Shown here: positions 32,831 through 44,745 of the stretch, piece by piece
How the letters are laid out: the number at the start of each line of letters is the position of its first letter
Numbering within the stretch: the first letter of the stretch is position 1
Source: Apodemus sylvaticus
Lineage: Eukaryota > Chordata > Mammalia > Rodentia > Muridae
DNA length: 64,000 bases
Reading direction: 5' to 3'
Assembly (NCBI RefSeq): GCF_947179515.1
Contig: NC_067483.1
Coordinates: forward strand, 86,572,335-86,636,334
Made by a program: the position numbers and the translations under genes
Notes under the pieces: model-generated
Databases searched by the model: none
Told to the model about the DNA's origin: nothing
What the model saw: the letters and a program-made list of their open reading frames with translations, nothing else

Positions 32831-33924
32831 GGTAACTAAGGAAGGATCCATTCGGGCTTCTGTGGTGGAGATGGCACAATCTAAATCCTGGTCCTCTACT
32901 GCCCAGAGAAACCATCTCAGGGCAGCATACGGGTAAGCAATGGAAGACTGAACGGCACCCACACAAGGACTTCGGTTCATGGGCTTGGATTCCTACATCC
33001 AGAAAAACACCCGTCAGATCAACAAAGCCATCAGCCTAGTGCATGGGCCCGCCATACAGTTTTGAGGAAGGCAGAAGTGGAACAGGCCTACCAGAAGTTG
33101 CTTTTGGGGGGTGCATGACATTCACTGACCCATCGCTATGTTATTGATCCCCATCTACACAGTCTGGTGTAGTAATTAATCACTCCATTGATGAAAAGCC
33201 ACCCTGATCTTATGATGCTATTGCTTTCTTAGGGATATAGGCAAATATTCCACAGATCAAGTCTTTGTTTGTGTACTTTTTTAAATTTATTTTTCAGCGC
33301 ATTAAAACCCATTGAAACGGAAAATAGAAAAATGAAATTGTCCCTTCACTGTGACTGAGAAGGAGGCATCAGCATCCCCCTTGTGAGGGTTGTATTTTTG
33401 TGGCCACTGTTCTGTGACCTCTTCGCAGGCTTGACTCCCGAGAGGTAGTCCAAATTAGTAAATAATCAGAGATCCTCTTCCTGGACTTAAAGGCCACTGG
33501 GAGTCAAAACAGATTCTGGCACTAAGAACAACTGAGAACAGAGATTCTCGGTCTTTTAAAAGCAATTGTGAGTCTAATTACGTGACAGGAAACCCAACGC
33601 CATTATCAAGGCAATAGCTACTGAGTGCACACAGCACTGGATCTTCCACAGACAGAACTTGACCTCTTTGCACAGGTCAACACAGGCTAAAAAACATCAT
33701 TAAATCAGGTTGGATCTCAAGCATTGAAATGCATGTATCACAGGTATGCTCTCCTAAGTCTCTGTGCCCAAAGGGGTCCATTCTAGGAATATTTGTTACT
33801 GTGAGAAATGAGAGGATAATATCTCTCTGTGGGGAACTAGTTACATGAATCAGTGCATGGTGAAAGGGTCAGGAGCCACGCATCTTGGAACAAACATCCC
33901 TGGTTGTTCCACATACCAATGGTG
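32831..33924. other. unique sequence, nothing recognised
   Basis: Mostly repeat-free. The section 33440-33640 contains an E-box-like and CRE-like cluster ('gcaattgtg', 'attacgtgacag') and might be regulatory, on weak grounds. A short coding-like phrase near 32990-33060 is not enough to call a pseudogene. Confidence 0.4.
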
Positions 33925-34045
33925 CCAACCTGTACAGTGATGTCCTTGAACCTTAGTTTCTTATCTGTATATAAATGTATATATATATATATATAGTACA
34001 GTGCCTAACAAATAAGAGTTGAGTAAATTAGTTATTATTGTCAAA
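33925..34045 (+). mobile_element. MIR SINE fragment with internal (TA)n
   Basis: 'gtccttgaaccttagtttc', 'ttatctgtatataaatg' and, after an alternating TA run at 33978-33996, 'acagtgcctaacaaataaga', 'gttgagtaaattagttatta' follow the MIR 3' order. The TA array grew inside the SINE. Confidence 0.7.
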
Positions 34046-34129
34046 CCGCATGACTCCTATGCTATGCATGCGAACAGTTTTAAAAACAGAGAGCTCAGTA
34101 TCTATTAGCATGCAGCCATGACCTTGAAA

Positions 34130-34305
34130 CATTTTTTTTTAAAGACAGTATCTCCGAATTTATCTAGCAGAAAATGTCCATGGCCTTGGGTTCCCTCTGC
34201 CTCCATCCTCTGAGTCCCGTGACTGGGACTATATCCAGTTCACATGCTGCTGGGAAGAGAACCCAGGGCTAGGCTAGGAGTGAGTTTGACCAACTGAATA
34301 ATCTT
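34130..34305 (-). mobile_element. B1-ID composite SINE, diverged
   Basis: Plus strand reads a T-rich tail, 'aaagacagtatctccgaatt', 'ctctgcctccatcctctgag', 'gactgggactatatccag', then 'ggaagagaacccagggct', i.e. reversed B1-like and tRNA-like parts. Confidence 0.45.
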
Positions 34306-35130
34306 GAATAATTTTGAAATTAAAAATTTAAATTGTAAGTAATAAGTAGATATAAATATTTTTCCATGTGGGCATAGAAGGCGGTCAGAGACATATCAAG
34401 TTATGAAGGTGGATTGAACCCATTCATGGCACCCTCTAGAGAGGAAACAACTGTACTGCCCATCCGATCTCTACATTTTCTCATCTATATGTTAAGTCTG
34501 AGAAAAGCTGTCTACTGCCCTTTCTCCTAAGGACAGTACCGAGGAAGAACCAGGCAGCCATGACACACAATCACTCACTGTATTTCTCTCCACTGACACT
34601 CTCAGAGATTCCCTCAGGCTCATATCATCGGGACTCTCGAAGGCCTTGCTCCTGACTGGCTTCAGGCTTCTTGGAGAATGAGAACAGAACAGCTGAGATG
34701 ATCAAAAATTGTATGGAAGAAGTAGGAGCCCCTGGCCCTAGGGGACTGCTTTGTGGGTTTCTCTGTGACTACAGTCATTTAAAATCAGTGACTGGGCAAC
34801 AGAACATTAGCATAGCAAGCTCTCCAGACTGAATCAGAACCTTGTTGCTAGGTTGAAAATTCAAAGCTCTGAATAGAGAAGGATGTCTGTCTGGAAATGG
34901 CCCGAGTTACCGTCACTGCCCTCCACGGTCTCCAGAAATGTGTCATTGTATGCCATCTTCCAAATTCATTATTACTTTAGGATCGCCAAGGAACAAAGCT
35001 GTATATTTTGTTCTGTTCTGTGCATCTTCCTTAAAGATGATGTGGAGGATGAATTGTTCAACTTCTGGGGTTGGACTCCTTTCAAAAGTAAAGCCATGGC
35101 TTTCAACCTCCGTATGAGGGGAACAGCAGG
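34306..35130. other. unique sequence, AT-rich at left
   Basis: 34306-34370 is very AT-rich. No gene or repeat recognised. The 119-codon frame at 34883-35242 ends in the GGAA array. Confidence 0.5.
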
Positions 35131-35131
35131 T

Positions 35132-35218
35132 GGAAGGAAAGAGGGAAGGAAGGAAGGAAGGAAGGAAGGAAGGAAGGAAGGAAGGAAGGAAGGAAGGAAG
35201 GAAGGAAGGAAGGAAGGA
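35132..35218 (+). repeat. (GGAA)n microsatellite, homopurine
   Basis: About 19 near-perfect GGAA units. Such arrays can bind ETS-family factors in clusters, but no evidence of function is visible. Confidence 0.97.
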
Positions 35219-35309
35219 CACTACATATTCTCTACTTCCTAGCTCTACGTGTTGGGTCAGTTATTTAATTTCAGACCCCTCCTAGATTACCCTAAAGATA
35301 ATGTGAACA

Positions 35310-35357
35310 AACACACACACAGACACAGACACACACACACACACACACACACACACC
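35310..35357 (+). repeat. (CA)n microsatellite
   Basis: CA array with two GACA interruptions, 90 bp right of the GGAA array. Confidence 0.95.
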
Positions 35358-36652
35358 ATTGCCAGTGCTTAGCATGCATTTGGTACTGCTAGCTATTGTT
35401 TTAGAGACAAGTCTGCAGATGGCAGATATTGGCCGTCCAGTAAAAATGAAAGAATAATGAACTATTCTGAAAATATTATCACTATCAGGTGGGAGGGGGA
35501 AAATAAGGAAATACAGATTTCAAACGTATACTGATTATCTTAGCCAGCTATTCTTCAGCCACAAAAGATTCTGCTTTTTGTCCTAAGACATGGAAGGCAG
35601 AATAGAGGAATTATTCTAGAATACTGTCAGAGTTACACAATATAATATAAACTTCAACTCTTTCCAGAAAAAAGAGAAAAATCAATTTAAGCTCAACTGA
35701 AATGAAGGAAGATGTTTGTAGACAACATCTAGAAAGGAACTGGTGACAGATCTCACCCAGGAGACAGTAGAAAAGAGACAGATTCACTATAAACATGAAT
35801 GTGTTCGTTCAAAAGGCTCCGTTCCCTACCTTTAAAGGTGTGCTGAATATAGAGACGTATAATGTCTCTCTGCAAATAAAAATCAGTCACCAGGGATGGC
35901 AAGGGCTCTGGTCTCCAAATTAACTGAATCACAGAGAGAATCATGTTAGGTTAAAGAGCCTGTTACCCAGGAGATGCTGGCTGCATGCCCTGAGCATCCT
36001 GCTACTACAGAAAGCACCTTTAAAGACTCAGAGGGTCCTGAGATTAGGGCCCGGGCCTTAAACTCAGCCCTGCATCATCTCAACAGTGGCAGAGAGCAGA
36101 AGCTCTCCCATGTCATCTGAGTGGATTTATGATTAAACCAGAGACGAAGTGATAATGCTGACAGGAAGCTGTGGAATTTGGAATAACTTCTGGAGCTGTT
36201 TGCAAATGTCTCAGAGGCTCTTCAGGGAGCCATCCCTTAAAAAGAATGGCTTGTTTTACAAAAAAAAAAAAAAAGCATAGTCTCTCTCTCCTGGTCTCCA
36301 CATAAAAATCACTTAAATCATGTCTCATAACTATACACAAGCTCTATGTACAAGAAACACACTTTGGCCACAGAGCCCCAAAACATACAACTAAAAAGAA
36401 TTATAGCTTTTCTTCTTCTCTTGGGGAAATGACAGGCTAGGTTGTGTTTTGGGTTTTTGTACGTACATCTTCTACCTCTCCTAGCGATAAGATCTAATCC
36501 CGCTCTGCACGTGGGCTCCAGCAGCTGCTGGGATCTCTACCTTCATATTCTCGGTGGTCAGTACACTTCTAAAATCTAAAAAGAATCACACAGAGAAGCT
36601 TCTACAAAGTCCGACGGTCTCCATGCCTGGTCACAAATACAGGTTACAAATT
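35358..36652. other. unique sequence, nothing recognised
   Basis: About 1.3 kb with only a 16-A run near 36260-36274. No repeat or gene assigned. Confidence 0.5.
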
Positions 36653-36672
36653 CACACACACACACACACACA
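36653..36672 (+). repeat. (CA)n microsatellite, short
   Basis: Ten CA units. Confidence 0.9.
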
Positions 36673-36802
36673 AATTTTCATTTATTTACTATATATCAAT
36701 AATGACCTGGTCTTTAAAACCCGTAATGTGACATAATGTGACATAAACCCGGACAATGTGAGATCCCAAGCAGAAGTGATACACTGTAACAGAAGTAAGA
36801 GG

Positions 36803-36855
36803 TGCGTGTGCATGTGTGTACATGTGTGTGTGAGAGAGAGAAAGAGCGTGTGTGT

Positions 36856-36892
<37 letters not shown>
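36803..36892 (+). repeat. (TG)n/(AG)n compound microsatellite
   Basis: TG units, then a GAGAGAGA patch at 36832-36845, then a long TG array to 36890. A perfect 10-bp tandem (taatgtgaca twice, 36724-36743) lies just upstream. Confidence 0.95.
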
Positions 36893-38397
36893 CATAAACG
36901 GTGCTGGCAGGAGCATGGGCTGCATCCTCAGAACATTACCTGAAAAGCACTGGTAAGTGATAAGCTTCTTACTCACAGATAAAACTAAATGTTGGCCTGC
37001 CTACTGTACAAGGAACGTACCGTTAGACAACGAGGGACAGAGACTAGGCTTTCTTATCTATGTTTCTAACAAAGTCTGTTAGCTCTGTAATAGAGTCCCC
37101 ACAGGAAATCACAGAGACATCACCTACATGATCATCCTTGGAACAGAACACACTGAATGATTATTAGCTAATTATGATCTATCAACCAAAAAGGAAAGCA
37201 CACACTTAGACTGAGCGACTTCCGGAATCTTTGGCTGTTTATTAAATATTGAGATCAGAAATGGAATTAAATGTTAAAGAGGGGAAAATCCACTATTACA
37301 ACATAAACAACACTGCCCTCTGGAAGGGACCATTACTTCAGGTTAGCTTCAGGGCAGATGACGTTGCGTTCAAGTCTTTGCAGCCCTAAACACAACATTG
37401 GGCTGATTTCACTCTTAGCTTCATTTCAGTCTGTAGAGACTAAAGGGAAAGCAACCATTTTAATTCAGAAGCAGTATTTAGGCTGCAGAAAGCAGAGTGG
37501 TAACCACCTGCCTTTGTTTAAAAATCACTGAAACAGAAGGGATATTTCCTGTAGTAGCATAAATTCCATGGCCTCTATAAAATTACATTGAATTTTGCCA
37601 CCATAATGTGAAATTTGTTGGCTAGAATTCTCTCAAACTGCTAAATAAAAGTCTTTTCCTTTTATTTGGGGGAGGGGATGAGAGAAATACAAAGTCAGGG
37701 GTTCCATATAAAACATCCAGGCAGATTCGACTGCTCAGGCATGAAGTATTAAATGCTGGTCAGACAGAGAGTGAGCCCTCTTCTCACACAGGATAGCTTC
37801 CTGTTAAGATGTCACCCAGAAGCAGCCCTCTAGATTACAAGCAGAGGCTGCAATTACAGTATGACACATCTCACAAGCACAAACACCCTCACAAGCACAA
37901 ACCCCAGCAGTACCAGGGCAGCTCCCCAGTCAGATCACAGGCACCTAGGAGAGCTCCCAGCATCAGCTCCTCCTGGGAACACCCTGTGTACCCCACCCCA
38001 CCACATCCCCACCTGGGTGCCAACCCCAACGGTGACTGACAGCATCTGCCTTCCTGAGAGCTGGTAATCCTTAGGATGCCTGCACCAGCCCTGGCGGCCG
38101 TCCATGCAGAAAGAAGGGCAGCGGGGCAGCAAAAAGATGGAGAGCTCAGACCGAGATCCTTGCTTCCCTGAGCATTCCTGCCAATCAGCCTCTCACAGAG
38201 GCTCCCTCTCTTACCTATGCATTAAAAATGTTAAGAATCTTATGAACATGGAGTCTGGCATCTCCACCCTGACCTTCAACTCTTGAGCAAAAATTCAAAA
38301 CAAAACCTATATCCACAACAAATTCACCTCCTCATTTTTAGTGATTTAAGGTCAGGAGGAAAACATTATACAGCACAGTTCTCTAAGAAGGAAAGGT
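36893..38397. other. repeat-poor block, possible conserved noncoding DNA
   Basis: 1.5 kb with no recognised transposon, unusual for this window. AT-rich with ATTA/TAAT cores ('ttattagctaattatgatc' near 37158), a CRE-like 'agatgacgttgcg' near 37357 and an E-box 'accacctgcc' near 37504. A 76-codon frame at 37809-38039 is rich in His/Lys/Pro/Ser and not recognised. Conservation is not shown by this sequence alone. Confidence 0.4.
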
Positions 38398-38570
38398 GCA
38401 GGCAGAGTCAGAGGGTCAGACGGAACTCAGATCAAGTCTTAAGTTCAATAAATTACTAGCTCACCTTTCGGCAAGGTGACTACTATGGGCTTTTGCTTTC
38501 CCACTTATAATTTAGAACAATAAAGATAATAAGACACTTCGTGGGGTCAATCCAAGCTGCATGCCCTCAG
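38398..38570 (+). mobile_element. MIR SINE
   Basis: Long MIR: 'gcagagtcagagggtcagac', 'actcagatcaagtcttaag', 'ttactagctcacctttcggc', 'aaggtgactactatgggc', 'agataataagacacttcg' follow the consensus from 5' region to 3' end. Confidence 0.7.
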
Positions 38571-39329
38571 TATGCTTCAGATATTTTCTCGTAATAACAA
38601 GAACATTTCTTTTCTGAAGGAAAGGGCATGATGTAGCTCACAGCAAGGCACGGGCTGAAGTGAAGGACCCCCTGGCTGTATCATCATCCCATGGTGGATA
38701 TCAACAACTGGGATGATATGGGAAGAAGCTTACAGGCTATCAGAAAAAGTCACAGAGGCTGGGATCTCACCATCCCTCTGATAACTTACACTACTGACTA
38801 GGACACACGCCTTAAATGTTGCATAAACTCCCACACTAGGGACCAAGCTCCCAACACAGGAACAAAGGACACACTAAATATACAACTGCTATATAGTCCT
38901 CCAAGTTCTGAGCACGTATCACAGAAAATGGAAGACGTATACTCCCACTAAACCTCTTTAAAAGTGTTTAGAAACTTCATATCCAAGAGGCAAAAACCGG
39001 GAGCTGAATGGGGATGAGGACATGGTCGCTCCTAGGTGTGGTGAAGGAGGGGGGCTTTATGGTAGATGTGAAGGGGAGCACAGCCAGAGGCATCTGGAAG
39101 GGACCTGACTGAACCGGCCATGAGAGGAGGGGGGGGGAGGAGACAGAAGAGAGGGAAAGTAGGCAAAGAGGGGAGCGGAGGAGCAGGAGTGAGCAGACAG
39201 CATGTGGCCACAATGGCTGGTTTATGTAGGAATCAGAAGCTGGGGGAGGGGCTGGAGCGGTTTGGAGCAGGGGGCATGAGAAGAGCTGACTCAACCCACA
39301 GGCACTGAGGGAGACCTGTCCCTGGTTTC
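38571..39329. other. unique sequence, G/A-rich at right
   Basis: 39110-39260 is G/A-rich with a run of nine G at 39129-39137. The 129-codon minus frame (38977-39366) is a by-product of this C/T-rich complement. Confidence 0.5.
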
Positions 39330-39780
39330 TCTGGGACCTGAGAGAAGAAACCCAGGTGCGCTTCAATGGAGGAAACTATGGCCCATCCAAACCACGGACA
39401 ACTCCTTAGCAACAAACAGAACAGACTGGATCCACGCAAGGGCTGGGGATAAACCTCCACAGAATTTTGCTAAAGGAAAAAGTCCATGCTAAACTATTGC
39501 ATGCTTTGTTTTCTTTTATTTATATGACATTCTTGAAAAGAGAAAAGTGGGCGGGGGGGGGGGGGGGGAATGAAGCGTTTCCCATAATTTGGAATGCATC
39601 CATAGTTTTCAAAACTAAGGAGAGAGGGGTGTGGTGGGAAGTGGGCACAACTGGGTGAGAGCCCCATGAGGGACTTCCCTGGCGATGGACAGGCTCCAGC
39701 AATGCCAAGGATACTGTATCACAGTTTTGCAAAATGTTGCCACTGGGACAGAGATACAGCCGAGTAGAGAACATGTGAGA
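39330..39780 (+). mobile_element. ancient L1 3' end (L1M class)
   Basis: Phrases 'ccacggacaactccttagca', 'acaaacagaacagactgg', 'tttatttatatgacattcttg' and, further right, 'tttgcaaaatgttgccactg' follow the L1 ORF2-end and 3' UTR order. A run of 16 G sits inside at 39553-39568. Confidence 0.75.
39553..39568 (+). repeat. poly-G run (16)
   Basis: Uninterrupted 16 G inside the L1 remnant, the longest G run in the window. Confidence 0.97.
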
Positions 39781-39837
39781 GACTCTGCTTAGCGAATGTG
39801 AAGGCCCACATTCCATCCCTAGAGTGACATTTAAAAA
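39765..39837 (+). mobile_element. tRNA-derived SINE fragment (ID/RSINE type)
   Basis: 'gcttagcgaatgtgaaggcc' and 'cacattccatccctagag' correspond to the ID core and B box. It overlaps or abuts the L1 end. Confidence 0.45.
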
Positions 39838-40334
39838 CAAGGACAAAAACGTGACCTTTTTAGACAAGTAGATAAAAGATCCAGAGTTTTACCTCCATGA
39901 TATCTTATAACCACACGGGAGTCTGTGTGGACTGCAAAAGAGCCATTCTAACTCACAGAAATTAAAAAATACATATTTCAGAAGATCGCAGAAGTGATTA
40001 ATTGATACATGAAACTGAATGATATTAGGCAGGTATTAAATATATGGAAAACAGCCTTGCACACTCAGTTCATGGCAGTAACAGAATCACAGGCGCTCAT
40101 CGAGACCTCCCATTTAAGAAGTTGTGGACAGACTGGCTGTGTTCCCACAGAGCTTTACTATTGGACCAATGGGGTTCTCGCCTCAAAAGAAGGACCTGAT
40201 CCCAAAACAAGAACTCCTTGATTCATCGATTCATGGGGCTTTTCTGGACTTTGGGGGAGAATCAAACCACAGTTCCCATGACAGAGCTGTGTATTTTGTA
40301 TCCCACCAATTTGTCCTCATCAAATGTGTGCAGG
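39838..40334. other. unique sequence, nothing recognised
   Basis: About 500 bp. Short frames only. Confidence 0.5.
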
Positions 40335-40745
40335 TGGCTGAAGGAAAAGCCCAGAAGGCAAGAACACTTGGGCACAAGCATGAGGATCTGAGTTTGGTTG
40401 CCACCGCCATCTGGGTGTGGCCACAAGCATATCTGGGTGTGGCCACAGCCATCTGGGTGTGGCCACGGGCATTTCTTCAGCCCTAGGATTGTCGGAAGCA
40501 GAGACAGGAGGATTTCTGAAGCTTCAGGTTCAGTGAGAGACACCATCTCCAAAGAATAAGGCAAGGGAGAGATACGGTCGGACATGTGACTCCCTCCTCT
40601 GTCCCCCGTCCACACAGACATGCATAGCAACCTGCATACACCGCCCCCACACACACACACACATATACACATGCACATGTGCAGGCAGACACATACACAC
40701 ACATGCACAGAGACACAGACAGACACACACACACATATACTCCCC
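40335..40745 (+). mobile_element. B4A SINE with internal tandem triplication and CA tail
   Basis: ID-like left part ('gcaagaacacttgggcacaagc', 'gaggatctgagtttggttgc'), B1-like right part ('cctaggattgtcggaagcag', 'gttcagtgagagacaccatc') and a CA-rich end (40650-40740). The 16-bp unit atctgggtgtggccac occurs three times at 40409, 40431 and 40451. Several overlapping spurious frames arise from it. Confidence 0.8.
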
Positions 40746-41977
40746 ATCCCATTTCCTCCAACATATACACAATGAACCATGTAATAGCTAGCTTCAAGAA
40801 TAAATCTTGAACCTCTCTGGCTAGCAGGGCATTGCCCAATATTCATAATTGTCAGACGGTCCTGTTTAAACTCATCAGTTCTACATTAGGATGCAAAGGT
40901 CCCCACTCTGATAGTAACAAGGTAAATAAATCTTTGTCTCAGTGACCCAATTCTGGCACTATGCCATGTTGATCTCCTCTGTAACTTTGCTTCTGAGGAG
41001 CGTATCCTTTTAGAGGCGCCTCCTCCTTAGAAGCCTGCCAGCGACATCTCCCTGTCACCTGCTACTCCTGACCTGAGGTAAATGGAAGGGGAAAGGTCCT
41101 GACCACTCAGCACAGGTCCCAGGTTGCCTCCTAGGGCACTCACCAAATGGGCCTTTTGCCGACTCTTGCAGCAGGACAGGCTGTTGCTTCCTGAGGTGAG
41201 CTACTGACAGAGAGGTGTGTCTGTGTCACATTAATTGGAATCTCCTGTCACAGGACAACAGTGGTTCCATTTCTTTGCGGAAGCCTGTTTGCTGCTGTTC
41301 ATGGGATCTGGCAGGTGTGGGGACCTCGACTCGGGCCATCTATATCCCCCATCTACTTTCCTTGCCTGCTTTCCTACTGCAAGCAATTATAATTGAAAAT
41401 TGCATTCAGCAACCATATTCAGTTTCTTCCATTTCTGGCAAATCTTGCCCAGAAGAGGAAAGACAGAGGGGACAGATGTGAGGAATGCACATTTGCCCAT
41501 GCACTTTGCTCCTCAGATTGTCTAAATGTTTGCTTGCTGATGACATATAACTTGTTCTATATAAAAATAAATATTCAAAAGGCAGCATGAACAGCTAAAG
41601 AGGGTATTCTTTATAAGCAAAACAAGCATTCTTTTACACCAGGCGACTAGGAATACACAACTGTGTTAGCCTGCAGTGGAACTGTGTCTATGAATACCCA
41701 GCATTGCTGATTTCCAGAAGGTTGGGGAACAAAGATTCAAGAGGCAGGCACCTAAAATGAATGTGGATGGGTCATGGGCAGATGGGACACAGTTTATATG
41801 CTGAAGCCACCAGAGCCATCACACCATGATGGCTCTGCAAACAGCCTTACAGATCTCATCTGAGAAAACAATATCCAAGAAGCATCTCAATTAGAGATTT
41901 CAGTGCAAAGCTACGTAAGGCTGGAAGCCATCGGGCAGTCAGGTTTCCTTTACTTTTCAACTAAGAATGAAGGGGAT
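40746..41977. other. unique sequence, nothing recognised
   Basis: About 1.2 kb without assignable repeat. The 88-codon plus frame at 41215-41481 shows no recognisable domain. Confidence 0.5.
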
Positions 41978-42150
41978 GAGCGGGGTGTGATGGCCCACAC
42001 TTTTGATCCCAGCACTTGAGAGGCAGAGGAAGGCAGGTCTCTTGAGTTCCAGACCAGCATGGTCTACAGAGAGAGTTCCAGGAACACCGAGGCACACTGA
42101 GACACCCTGTCACAGAAAAAGGAATAAAAGAAAGGAAAGACAAAAAGAAA
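41978..42150 (+). mobile_element. B1 SINE, moderately diverged
   Basis: 'gcggggtgtgatggcccac', 'cttttgatcccagcacttgag', 'accagcatggtctacagaga' and a GAAA-rich tail. Older than the B1 at 22552. Confidence 0.9.
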
Positions 42151-42555
42151 AATAATGGACGGTCCTCTTTCAGTGGCTTCTATATCCAGAGGCAATTTTA
42201 CTCTTCTTGGGGTTTTTATGTGCTGCATCTTCAAGAAAGCACGCCTAGGTGATCTTCCCTTTCCTTTTTACACAAGCAGCCATGTACCATGTGGCACGTG
42301 TGAATGTCTGTACTCTTACCAAAGCAGCCACGTGTCAACTCTGCACAGTGTCATACAGTTCCCAGGACCGGTAAGGACAGCTTAAGTACTGACGGACATT
42401 CAGACATTATCTCAGCTCGTTTCCTATTGCAAATTAAGTTGTGGCTGACGTCACATATTTCTGTCACTTTGTGTATTTGACAAATGACTACAGGACAAAT
42501 CCCTCTATGTGTAACTGCTGAGTCAGAGAGCATTTACATCTGCATCTGGAGAAAT
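42151..42555. other. unique sequence, nothing recognised
   Basis: Spacer between B1 and a pyrimidine-rich array. Confidence 0.5.
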
Positions 42556-42745
42556 ACTCTCTGTCTCTGTCTCTCTTTCTGTGTCTCTGTTTCCATCTGT
42601 GTCTTACTCTGTTTCTCTGTCTGTCCCTGTGCCTGTCTCTCTCTCTGTCTCTGTCTCTCTCTGTCTCTGTCTCTCTCTGTCTCTGTCTCTCTCTGTCTCT
42701 TTCTGTCTGTCTCTCTCTCTGTCTCTCTCTCTCTGTCTCTCTCAT
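42556..42745 (+). repeat. (CTGTCT)n pyrimidine-rich array
   Basis: About 190 bp of CTGTCT/CTCTCT units with scattered G. Open in several frames on both strands (Arg/Glu/Asp-rich antisense, Ser/Leu/Val-rich sense), all artefacts of the repeat. Confidence 0.95.
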
Positions 42746-44439
42746 TTACCTTTTCTGAATAATCGCTGAATAATACTTGTTTTTCTGTGTCTTGCTGGCA
42801 CAGTTTGCTATCAAGCCTTTTGTCCTTACCAAGCCCACCAGTAAAACTTCAGATTTGGGTAGGGCTTTGTTCATCTGTACATTTGTTATAAATGGACTTT
42901 CCGGATCCTCTTGCCAGGGTCCTTGGAGGCTGACCCTTGGGACAGCATAGCCATGGCTTGCATGTCTGGGGGTTCCTGACAGACTGGTAAGGGACTGGCA
43001 CGTGGGAGGCAGATGAGCCTCCGGTATTTCTTGCCCACTCGGATTGTTTCCACTTCTATTGCTCACGTGGCTCCGTGGCTCCGTGGCTCCGTGGCTCTGA
43101 GATCACAGCTCCTGCCCTCCCCTGTCCTAGCTCCACCAGTCCAGTGCCTGTTCCTCTACTTGGGCTTCAGACCCAGAAAGTGCTCTGCAGGTTTCTGATT
43201 ATCACACTAGTCTGTCCTCAGCCTTCCTTTACAGTTCTAAATTTGAACCATTTGGGGAAAACGTGTGCAGAGACAGCATACCCTCCTCCTATCTGTCACC
43301 CTTTCTACTGGGCTGCCGACTGTTACATTTTCAGCTCACAGAGTGAAGAGGTCAGCAGCACCCGTTGGCTGGAAGGCTGTGGTGTCACAGCGAGCTTATT
43401 TTGCAATATTTTCTAGAATTATTATTTTAGTATAGTGAAATTTATCTGCTATTTATGGCTTTTGGTTGTATATCACATTTAGAAAGAGAAAAAAAGAGTG
43501 TACAAAAAAAAGCACAGTAAGTTCAAGGGAGGAGAAATACACCTTGGCCTGAATCCACTAGCCCAAGAGTTCTCAGCGGGGCACTACTCAGCCTCCTAGG
43601 ACTTTACGTGGGTGGAACTTTCTTCTCAGATGAAATCTTTCGTGGAGAGAGGACAATGCATAAAATAGAGCAAGTGCCTGGCTGAGGCAGAAGTTCCTAT
43701 CCCTAAGAACCCAAGGATCCCCTACACTTCAAAAGACAACTCCCTACATGAGTACGAGGGATCTTAGAAGTTGGCAAAACATTTTTGCAATCATAACCAG
43801 GTCAAAACTCCGAGAATGTTCAGTGATTCCATCCCCTCTTTCCCGGCAGCTTTCCGCCGTCAGCAACTGTGGGGCACCTACACTTCTCGCCAGGGGATGT
43901 TCAGGTTTCCATTCCAGACCTCAATATGGTTCCTGCAGGATTTGCTCCAGAGTCTAAAGGCTCTTAGCTTAAGTTTGTGATTGTCTTCTACAAGTTAAAA
44001 AACAAATACCTTTGTGAATGTTGTGTGAGGTAGAAATAGATGAAAAGTAAAATATTACCAATACCTATTATTTAAAGAGACAGTCAAGACTTTCTCTTAA
44101 AAAAAATATTGGGATATGAAAGTCTCCCTCTTTCCATATTTGACATGGTACAGGTAAAGGACAAAATACAGACAGGGGAAATCCAGAGGCTTTGGCCTGG
44201 CTTTATTGTCTAAAACATACAAACAGAAAAAAGTAACAGCAATCCTAGGTTTCTTACTTGAGTTATTTGTTGGTTGCTGTGCTTTGCGCTTATAGATATG
44301 CATATACAGATGGATATTTATCTTTTCATTCAGATGTGAATGTGTATATTCAAATATAAACCCCACTAAGTCCCTACAAAATTCAGAATAGAACACATGT
44401 ATTTACTAAAGCCAATACACAAAGTCAAAGTAGCCATGT
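42746..44439. other. unique sequence with one 8-bp tandem repeat
   Basis: About 1.7 kb. Contains the perfect tandem at 43066-43097 listed separately. No gene or transposon assigned. Confidence 0.5.
43066..43097 (+). repeat. (CGTGGCTC)4 tandem repeat
   Basis: Four perfect copies of an 8-bp unit. Confidence 0.97.
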
Positions 44440-44745
44440 TCTATATTTTTCCATTGTTGTGACTATAACACTCAACAGGAGAAACTTAAGGGACAGAAGG
44501 TTAATTTTGGCTCACAGTTTCAGAGTCTGTCCTAGAGGGAAAGAAGGAGAGACTGCTTAGTCCATGGCAATAGGAGTGTATGGTAGAGGTCGCTTGCATC
44601 ACAGCAGAATAGGATGCACAGTGAACCAGTGACAATCCTGTGTCTAGTGACCTATCAGCTAGGTCCCTCAAAACAGCAAGGGAACCAGTATTCAAAACAC
44701 ATCTGTGGGAGATGTTTCAGGTTCAAGTCGAACAGCAATGAAAGT
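44440..44745 (-). mobile_element. MaLR-type LTR fragment
   Basis: Plus strand reads 'gacagaaggttaattttggc', 'tcacagtttcagagtctgtcc' and 'gtattcaaaacacatctgtg', then 'gagatgtttcaggttcaagtc', the reverse of MST/THE1-like MaLR LTRs. Ends are decayed. Confidence 0.5.

Noticed and set aside
32990..33060. Coding-like phrase that might be a pseudogene fragment
   Set aside because: Too short and not matched to any gene I can name.
37809..38039. 76-codon His/Lys/Pro/Ser-rich frame
   Set aside because: Overlaps another frame of similar length on the same strand; repetitive 'cacaagcacaaac' units explain the composition.
40262..40846. 194-codon minus-strand open frame
   Set aside because: Antisense of a B4A SINE with CA tail; Cys/Val-rich part is the dinucleotide repeat.
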